A stretch of 5,382 bases of DNA, taken from Filomicrobium sp. (lineage in GTDB: Bacteria > Pseudomonadota > Alphaproteobacteria > Rhizobiales > Hyphomicrobiaceae). Below the pieces are notes generated by a model, which saw only the letters and a program-made list of their open reading frames with translations, made no database searches and was not told the origin of the DNA. Location: the NCBI GenBank assembly GCA_030607105.1, contig JAUWFF010000124.1, forward strand, positions 1 to 5,382, given 5' to 3'. Every line of letters begins with the position of its first letter. Position 1 is the stretch's first letter. Shown here in pieces: positions 1 to 5,382 of this stretch. Both the position numbers and the translations under genes were made by a program.

Positions 1-80
1 GGATAGCCGAGGCCGGTCTCGATTTGTGCCGCCACAGCACGACTTCCGATTCCAAGCTCAGCGCCGACCGATGCAATCAC
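1..80 (-). CDS. Possible 5' end of a gene leaving the window; N-terminus resembles cytidylate kinase-like proteins
   Basis: A minus-strand frame opens just past the phaC stop and runs off the left edge. From a GTG at 80 it reads M-I-A-S-V-G-A-E-L-G-I-G-S-R-A-V-A-A-Q-I, then E-T-G-L-G-Y. The hydrophobic strand, the Gly-rich turn GIGSR and the closing LGY resemble, from memory, the start of cytidylate kinase-like proteins (first strand, GSGGR-type loop, helix ending in LGYP). First codon positions are strongly G-rich, as expected for coding in this frame. A TGA at 113-111 closes the frame upstream, so the start must lie between 110 and 80, and GTG at 80 is the only usual start codon there. Against the call: there is no clear Shine-Dalgarno sequence and only 26 residues are visible. 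A gap of 22 bases from the phaC stop would suit cotranscription with phaC. Family assignment is inference. Confidence 0.3.
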   Translation of the reverse strand, partial: MIASVGAELGIGSRAVAAQIETGLGY

Positions 81-102
81 GCTGCGCGACTGGCGGGCAG
101 CC

Positions 103-1920
103 CTATGAACTCACCTTGACGTAAGAACCTGGGGCGTCCTCTATGGTTCCTAAAACCTGTCCGGGTTCCCGCGGCGGAATTTTGTCACCGGACTGATTCG
201 AGAGCCAGTCAATCCAGTAAGGCCACCAGGAACCCGGCGTTTCCCGCGCCATGCCGATCCAGTCCTCCAGCGTCTCCGCCGCGGCCTTTGATGCTGTCCA
301 GAATTGATACTTCACCTTCGACGGCGGATTGACGACGCCGGCGATGTGCCCGGAGCCGGCAAGCACCAGCTCAACCGGCCCGCCGAAGAGTTGCGCGCCA
401 ATGAATACCGATTTCGCAGGTGCGATATGGTCTTCCTTCGTGGCGAGATCGAAAACCGGAATCTTGATATCGCTGAGACACACATTTTCACCGCCGATTT
501 TCAGCTCACCTTTGGCCAGCTTGTTCTCGTGATAGAACTCGCGCAGGTAGTAGCGGTGATTGGCCGCCGGCATACGGGTGGAATCCTGGTTCCAGTAGAG
601 TAGGTCGAACGGAAATGGTTTTTTGCCGAGCAGGTAATTGTTCACGATGTACGGCCACACGAGGTCCTTCGGCCGCATCATGTTGAAGACGTTCGCCATG
701 CGCGACCCGTCCAGATAACCGCGCTCGGTCATCATCTCTTCAAGGTTCTTCAGCTGCGCATCGTCGATGAACAACAGCAGGTCACCAGCCTTGGTGAAGT
801 CCACTTGCGTCGTCAGGAATGTCACCGACCGGAACATGTTCTCACGGCGCTTGGAGGCGTACGCCAGCGTTGTCGCGAGCAGCGTGCCGCCAACGCAGTA
901 GCCGAGCCCGTTGATACGTTCCTCGCCGGTTTCCTTTTGTACCGCCGCGGCAGCCTCCAACACACCCTTGAGCATGTAGTCTTCAAAGTTCATGGCGGCG
1001 AGCGCACCGTCGGGGTTGACCCAGGAGATAATGAAGACGGTAAAGCCCTGATCGACAACATATTTGATAAAGCTCTTCGCCGGGGTGAGATCAAGGACGT
1101 AGAACTTGTTGATCCACGGCGGCACGATCAGAAGTGGCGTCTGATGCACCGTGCCGGTGGACGGCGAATATTGAATGAGCTGCATGATCTCATTCTGGAA
1201 GACCACCTTGCCCGGTGTCGTAGCTAGGTTGCGGCCAACTTCAAAAGCCTCGAGGTCCGTCTGGCTGATCTTCAACAGATCGCCCGATTTGCGCATGTCT
1301 TCGGACAGGTTGATCACGCCCTTGACGAGGTTTTCAGCGTCCGTTGCCAACGTCTCACGCACCACTTCCGGGTTCGTCATTGGGAAGTTGGACGGGGACA
1401 GTGCGCTCGTCAGCTGACGGAAGTGGTATTCAGCCCTCTGCCGGTCGCGTTCGCTGAGGCCATCTGTCGATTCCAGCATGTCTTCTGCCCAGCGGCTGGT
1501 GACAAGATAGCTCTGCTTCCAGAAGTCAAAGTAAGGGTTGGTTGACCACTCAGGATCCTTGAAGCGGTTGTCTCCGGCCTCCGGCTCCACGACGGGCGGG
1601 GTGTTTTCACCCATCATCTTCATGACCGTGCCGTTCCAGATCTCAGCATAGGAGCGCAACAAGTTGGCCTGGGCGTCGGCCAGTTTGGCCGGATCGCGCA
1701 TCATCCAGTGTGCCAACAGATCGTTTAGCGTCTTAGAGGCGTCCTGAATCTCGCTGGCGGTAGAATAGGGCGTGGTCTTATTGTCAGCACGATCAAGAAA
1801 TTCGGACATCACTTGCCCGGCGCCCTCAAAGAACCGCAGTATGTTTTGAGCGAACAGGTCTGGGTTGCTGATCTGGTATTGCGCCAGATCGGCGTCGTTC
1901 GTCTTGTTGTCTTCCGTCAT
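103..1920 (-). CDS. phaC: Class I poly(3-hydroxyalkanoate) synthase PhaC
   Basis: This enzyme polymerises (R)-3-hydroxyacyl-CoA, typically 3-hydroxybutyryl-CoA, into polyhydroxyalkanoate on the surface of cytoplasmic storage granules, releasing CoA. From the ATG at 1920 it is 605 residues, in the usual class I range (the Ralstonia enzyme is 589). The N-terminal half is the PhaC N-terminal domain and leads to the conserved PPWINKFYVLDL stretch (about 266-277). The alpha/beta-hydrolase core carries the modified lipase box GYCVGG (340-345), with nucleophile Cys342; Asp497 (KEDHIAP) and His525 (GSGHIAGVVNPP) complete the triad. The Asp-His spacing of 28 equals that of Ralstonia (480/508). The C-terminus has the Trp-rich WPYWIDWL segment. 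The frame stays open up to an ATG at 2100, but that lies only 14 bases from the divergent gene at 2115. ATG 1968 (621 residues) is an alternative. The AGAG just before ATG 1920 is a weak ribosome binding site. A class I enzyme needs no PhaE or PhaR subunit; none is seen here. Confidence 0.97.
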   Translation of the reverse strand: MTEDNKTNDADLAQYQISNPDLFAQNILRFFEGAGQVMSEFLDRADNKTTPYSTASEIQDASKTLNDLLAHWMMRDPAKLADAQANLLRSYAEIWNGTVMKMMGENTPPVVEPEAGDNRFKDPEWSTNPYFDFWKQSYLVTSRWAEDMLESTDGLSERDRQRAEYHFRQLTSALSPSNFPMTNPEVVRETLATDAENLVKGVINLSEDMRKSGDLLKISQTDLEAFEVGRNLATTPGKVVFQNEIMQLIQYSPSTGTVHQTPLLIVPPWINKFYVLDLTPAKSFIKYVVDQGFTVFIISWVNPDGALAAMNFEDYMLKGVLEAAAAVQKETGEERINGLGYCVGGTLLATTLAYASKRRENMFRSVTFLTTQVDFTKAGDLLLFIDDAQLKNLEEMMTERGYLDGSRMANVFNMMRPKDLVWPYIVNNYLLGKKPFPFDLLYWNQDSTRMPAANHRYYLREFYHENKLAKGELKIGGENVCLSDIKIPVFDLATKEDHIAPAKSVFIGAQLFGGPVELVLAGSGHIAGVVNPPSKVKYQFWTASKAAAETLEDWIGMARETPGSWWPYWIDWLSNQSGDKIPPREPGQVLGTIEDAPGSYVKVSS

Positions 1921-2014
1921 AATCTCTGTTCGCCTTAGAATTTGCGCAGTCTGATTGACGTCCCTCATCGTAACCCGGCGCCATGGTGCGAGATCTTGAA
2001 GTTGGCCCGCGAAT

Positions 2015-2044
2015 AATCTACTGCTTCGAAGCATCCCACGGCAA
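2015..2044 (-). promoter_or_regulatory. Candidate sigma70-type promoter for phaC
   Basis: Reading the minus strand, TTGCCG (2044-2039) is followed after 18 bases by TAGATT (2020-2015). Each hexamer matches the sigma70 consensus at four of six positions. Transcription would begin near 2008, giving a leader of about 88 bases before ATG 1920, or about 40 before ATG 1968. This is pattern matching by eye in a 194-base divergent region that must hold promoters for both phaC and the lipoprotein gene. I found no convincing plus-strand promoter there. The same region has a near-palindrome centred on CCATGG (1978-1989, 10 of 12 positions symmetric), which could be an operator or chance. Confidence 0.2.
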
Positions 2045-2114
2045 CGCAACAATAGTGCGGAGTACCAGTGGAAGACCTGGGGATTGTTTGGCAACCGCAA
2101 TCTAGGGCTGAGCC

Positions 2115-2390
2115 GTGAAGATCAGACGTCCATTTCGGTTTGTTGCAAAGCTGTTGGTTTTAACGTGCATTGCAATGCCGGTTGCCTCATGCGGCATGTC
2201 TAGTCCCGACATTCGGCTACCAGAGCTGGATCGTCAGCGTACCGCTGCCTTGCTCGACAAACAACAGAAAGCTGAAGCCATCAAAAGCATGGATCGTCTT
2301 GCAAGAAACCAGCAGCAACGCGCTAGAGCAATCGAAAAGAAGCCATCGCTCAGTCAAAAGCTCAAATTGCCGGCTAGCACCACACGCTGA
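2115..2390 (+). CDS. Small basic lipoprotein of unknown function
   Basis: This encodes 91 residues with a textbook lipoprotein signal: a basic start (MKIRR), a hydrophobic stretch (about 9-22) and the lipobox V-A-S-C with the lipidated cysteine at residue 26. The GTG at 2115 is forced, because an in-frame TGA lies at 2109-2111 and later starts would lose the signal peptide. The mature part is about 66 residues. It is predicted helical and rich in Lys, Arg, Gln and Ala, with 15 basic against 7 acidic residues; residues 35-75 look like a single amphipathic or coiled-coil helix. It should be exported and anchored by lipid to a membrane. I recognise no domain or named family. It is divergent from phaC and separated from the aminotransferase gene by over 200 bases. 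The ribosome binding site is poor (GGG at 2105-2107). Base composition is less GC-rich than the neighbouring enzymes. Confidence that it is a real gene comes mainly from the intact signal peptide and lipobox. Confidence 0.72.
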   Translation: MKIRRPFRFVAKLLVLTCIAMPVASCGMSSPDIRLPELDRQRTAALLDKQQKAEAIKSMDRLARNQQQRARAIEKKPSLSQKLKLPASTTR

Positions 2391-2613
2391 AAGCACCGTT
2401 CGGGCGTGAATAACCGCTTGAAAGCTCCATCACAATGCCCGCGATGCTGGACGGAGGGCAGGCGAAGAGCTTATCTAATAGATAGATCATCTGCACAGAA
2501 CTGAGCCGGACCAAACTCCCGGTTTGAAGAAAGCGTCCTGAAACGGACCTGAACGAGCCCGGCGACGCGGTGCTTGCCCCGTGCTCAGGCAATCCCAGCG
2601 AGAGAACGACCCC
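2391..2613 (+). promoter_or_regulatory. Leader and probable promoter region of the aminotransferase-hom operon
   Basis: These 223 bases hold no convincing gene. A 16-codon ATG frame at 2435-2485 lacks a ribosome binding site and has no run of Thr, Met or Ile codons that would mark an attenuator peptide. TGGACG (2448-2453) followed after 18 bases by TATCTA (2472-2477) is a weak promoter candidate. The second hexamer falls inside a perfect palindrome (2472-2484). Small inverted repeats follow: CAAAC/GTTTG (2512-2526) and GTCC/GGAC (2535-2548). No U-run terminator for the lipoprotein gene and no riboswitch fold is recognised. Confidence 0.35.
2472..2484. repeat. Perfect 13-base palindrome (TATCTA-A-TAGATA), possible operator
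   Basis: TATCTA and TAGATA are exact reverse complements around a single central A. A second overlapping palindrome, AGAT-C-ATCT, lies at 2484-2492. The segment is conspicuously AT-rich against its GC-rich surroundings and sits 130-140 bases before the aminotransferase start, where an operator or -10 element would be expected. No regulator can be named from this alone. Confidence 0.3.
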
Positions 2614-3840
<1,227 letters not shown>

Positions 3841-3862
3841 GCACGAAAAGGCCCCAACTCTC

Positions 3863-3879
3863 GATCAGGCGAATTGATC
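3863..3879 (+). promoter_or_regulatory. Small hairpin with the possible hom ribosome binding site in its loop
   Basis: GATCA (3863-3867) and TGATC (3875-3879) are exact inverted repeats around a seven-base loop, GGCGAAT. The AGG at 3867-3869, the only Shine-Dalgarno-like sequence before hom, straddles the stem-loop boundary. It sits 4 bases before an in-frame TTG (3874) and 16 before ATG 3886. A five-pair stem is weak, so any effect on translation is speculative. Confidence 0.25.
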
Positions 3880-3885
3880 CCGAAG

Positions 3886-5211
3886 ATGACCAAACCACTC
3901 AAACTCGGCGTTGCCGGGCTCGGCACCGTCGGTTCCAGCCTTCTTCAACTCATCGAAACCCATGGTGAGCGCTTGGCTGCCGCGCTGCCTCGGCCGCTGA
4001 AGGTCGATGCCGTTTCCGCCCGCACGCGCGGCAAGGATCGGGGCCTCTGCCTCGAACAGATGCGCTGGTTCGATGATCCGGTCGCGCTCGCCGGTGACGA
4101 CAGCATCGACGTTTTCGTCGAGCTAATCGGCGGCGAGGACGGCCCCGCCAAAGCCGCGGTCGAGACGGCGCTTGGCGCCGGCAAACATGTTGTCACCGCC
4201 AACAAGGCGCTGCTCGCCAAGCACGGTGTTACCTTGGCCCGGCTTGCCGAGGAATACGGCGTGGCGCTGAACTTTGAGGCTGCGGTCGCCGGCGGAATAC
4301 CTGCTATCAAGACCATGCGAGAGGCCTTCCTTCCCAATAACGTTGCCCGCGTCTACGGCATTCTGAACGGCACCTGCAACTATATCCTGACCGTCATGGA
4401 AGAGGCTGGGCGCTCTTTTGCGGACGTCCTCAAGGAGGCACAGGAAAAAGGCTACGCGGAAGCCGATCCGACTTTCGACATTGGCGGCTATGACGCTGGT
4501 CACAAGCTCGCCTTGATGACCAGTCTGGCCTTCGGCACCGAGGTTGCCGCGGATGAGATCTACGTCGAGGGGATCGAGACCATCACCCAGGCGGATATCG
4601 AAGCCGCCAGCGATCTAGGATATCGCATCAAGCTCTTGGGCGTTGCCATCGAGACCCCGAGCGGCATCGAGGCCCGCGTCAATCCCGCCATGGTGCCCAA
4701 GCATTCAGCAATTGCAGAGGTATCTGGTGTGACCAATTGCGTGGCTCTGGAAGGCGATTATACCGGGTCGCTACTTCTCGTTGGGCCGGGCGCCGGAGGC
4801 GGACCCACGGCCGCGGCGGTTGCCAGTGACATCATCGACGTGGCCCGCGGCATCGTTCTTCCGCCGTTTATCACTCCGACTGAGAACCTGAAGACTCACC
4901 GCCGGGCCAAGATCGATGAGCATTGCGGTGCTTACTATCTGCGCCTGGCCTTGCGCGATGAACCGGGCGCGATGGCGGGAATCGCGAAATGCATGGGTGA
5001 CGAGGGCGTTTCGCTGGAAAGCGTTGTTCAGCGGCGCGAGCTAAAAGCGCTGCCGGGGAGCGGCAAGCCGACCACGACAGGTGCCCCAGCGACAGTGATC
5101 ATGATTACCCACGAGACCACCGAGGACGCCATCCGCAGGTCTGTCGCAAGCATAGACCGAGATGAGATGGTCGCTGAGCGCCCGCAGGTCATCCGCATCG
5201 AGAAGCTTTGA
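3886..5211 (+). CDS. hom: Homoserine dehydrogenase with C-terminal ACT domain
   Basis: The enzyme reduces L-aspartate 4-semialdehyde to L-homoserine with NAD(P)H, the branch point to threonine, isoleucine and methionine. From ATG 3886 it is 441 residues, the normal monofunctional length. The Rossmann nucleotide-binding loop GLGTVG is at 11-16. TANKALLA supplies the conserved Lys107. NGTCNYIL (161-168) and the segment GYAEADPTFDIGGYDAGHK carry the catalytic-domain signature, with catalytic-type Asp203 and Lys207. A regulatory ACT domain begins near 349 (AYYLRLALRDEPGAMAGIA) and runs to the end; this suggests feedback by an end product such as threonine, as known in the family. The ACT domain has a Gly/Pro/Thr-rich loop at about 389-401. 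An in-frame TTG at 3874 would add four residues and has a better-spaced AGG, so the exact start is uncertain. It is probably in one transcript with the upstream aminotransferase gene. Confidence 0.97.
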   Translation: MTKPLKLGVAGLGTVGSSLLQLIETHGERLAAALPRPLKVDAVSARTRGKDRGLCLEQMRWFDDPVALAGDDSIDVFVELIGGEDGPAKAAVETALGAGKHVVTANKALLAKHGVTLARLAEEYGVALNFEAAVAGGIPAIKTMREAFLPNNVARVYGILNGTCNYILTVMEEAGRSFADVLKEAQEKGYAEADPTFDIGGYDAGHKLALMTSLAFGTEVAADEIYVEGIETITQADIEAASDLGYRIKLLGVAIETPSGIEARVNPAMVPKHSAIAEVSGVTNCVALEGDYTGSLLLVGPGAGGGPTAAAVASDIIDVARGIVLPPFITPTENLKTHRRAKIDEHCGAYYLRLALRDEPGAMAGIAKCMGDEGVSLESVVQRRELKALPGSGKPTTTGAPATVIMITHETTEDAIRRSVASIDRDEMVAERPQVIRIEKL

Positions 5212-5228
5212 GCCCACCAGAAAACAAC

Positions 5229-5240
5229 CGCCGGAAGGCG
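5229..5240 (+). other. Hairpin with GNRA-type tetraloop downstream of hom
   Basis: CGCC (5229-5232) and GGCG (5237-5240) pair around the tetraloop GGAA, a GNRA-type loop that stabilises short stems. It begins 18 bases after the hom stop. No U-rich tail follows, so it is not a standard intrinsic terminator; it may stabilise the 3' end of the transcript or have no function. Confidence 0.3.
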
Positions 5241-5303
5241 ACGCTTCTCAGGTTATACCCTGCCTCGCGTTTTATGCTCGAATCGGAGTAGACGCAACAA
5301 AAA

Positions 5304-5308
5304 GGGGG
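5304..5308 (+). promoter_or_regulatory. Strong ribosome binding site for the gene at 5315
   Basis: A purine-rich run with GGGGG at 5304-5308 ends six bases before the ATG at 5315. It is the best Shine-Dalgarno sequence in the window and fixes the start of the partial gene. The 103-base gap after hom could hold a promoter, but I saw no good pair of hexamers. Confidence 0.55.
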
Positions 5309-5314
5309 AATTCT

Positions 5315-5382
5315 ATGGGCGCTGCACCTGACATGGCGGACGGCGATGCCGGCAAACAACCATTTCTTGGCGTAACCAACTC
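5315..5382 (+). CDS. recJ: 5' end of a gene, probably single-stranded-DNA exonuclease RecJ (cut by window edge)
   Basis: The last 68 bases encode 22 complete codons from an ATG with a strong ribosome binding site: M-G-A-A-P-D-M-A-D-G-D-A-G-K-Q, then P-F-L-G-V-T-N and a serine codon cut after two bases. A short variable, acidic or Ala/Gly-rich start followed by FLGV-x-(N/K)-S is, as I remember it, how alphaproteobacterial RecJ proteins begin (just before the conserved TGRRW). RecJ is also commonly found downstream of hom in Hyphomicrobiales. RecJ degrades single-stranded DNA 5' to 3' in recombination and mismatch repair using a DHH-family metal site; none of that catalytic part is in the window, so the name rests on seven residues plus gene order. 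It does not resemble the start of GlpX, the other usual neighbour. Confidence 0.6.
   Translation, partial: MGAAPDMADGDAGKQPFLGVTN

Noticed and set aside
304..1417. Several plus-strand open frames (304-603, 329-532, 805-1227, 1175-1417)
   Set aside because: All lie antisense within phaC, whose frame is fully conserved in sequence; their products are low-complexity and Arg/Pro/His-rich, as expected from shadows of GC-rich genes.
2170..2409. Second plus-strand frame overlapping the lipoprotein gene
   Set aside because: It covers the same bases in another frame and lacks the signal peptide and lipobox that support the frame at 2115.
2435..2485. Sixteen-codon frame as an attenuator leader peptide for the amino-acid operon
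   Set aside because: It has no Shine-Dalgarno sequence, no cluster of Thr, Met, Ile or Ala codons, and no terminator/antiterminator pair follows.
2391..2613. SAM-type or other riboswitch in front of the aminotransferase-hom operon
   Set aside because: I could not assemble a recognisable aptamer or pseudoknot from the few short inverted repeats in the region.
5229..5240. Hairpin after hom as an intrinsic terminator
   Set aside because: The stem has only four pairs and no run of T follows, so a terminator call is not supported.

Overview
The window reads as ordinary chromosomal DNA from an alphaproteobacterium, most likely of the order Hyphomicrobiales (Rhizobiales). This rests on the GC-rich coding style, class I PhaC sequence features, the form of the AlaC-type aminotransferase and homoserine dehydrogenase, and the gene order. 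No rRNA, tRNA, CRISPR array, insertion sequence or phage gene is visible.

Layout. Positions 1-80 (minus) may hold the start of a gene that leaves the window; its visible residues resemble the N-terminus of cytidylate kinase-like proteins, but only weakly. Positions 103-1920 (minus) encode a complete class I polyhydroxyalkanoate synthase, PhaC, with its full Cys-Asp-His triad. A 194-base divergent intergenic region follows (1921-2114). Positions 2115-2390 (plus) encode a small basic lipoprotein of unknown function. After a 223-base leader region, positions 2614-3840 (plus) encode an AlaC-like PLP-dependent aminotransferase. Positions 3886-5211 (plus), only 45 bases further on, encode homoserine dehydrogenase with a C-terminal ACT domain. 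A 103-base gap with a small hairpin and a strong ribosome binding site leads to the first 22 codons of a gene at 5315, probably recJ, cut by the window edge.

How they work together. PhaC polymerises (R)-3-hydroxyacyl-CoA into carbon-storage granules. Divergent from it, the aminotransferase and homoserine dehydrogenase probably form an amino-acid operon: alanine/glutamate transamination and the branch of the aspartate pathway leading to Thr, Met and Ile. The probable recJ downstream is a DNA repair exonuclease and may have its own promoter. I recall phaC beside an aminotransferase-hom pair from other Hyphomicrobiales, so the arrangement looks like conserved housekeeping synteny. I found no convincing new system. 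The least explained items are the small lipoprotein, a perfect palindrome in front of the aminotransferase, and the possible gene start at the left edge.
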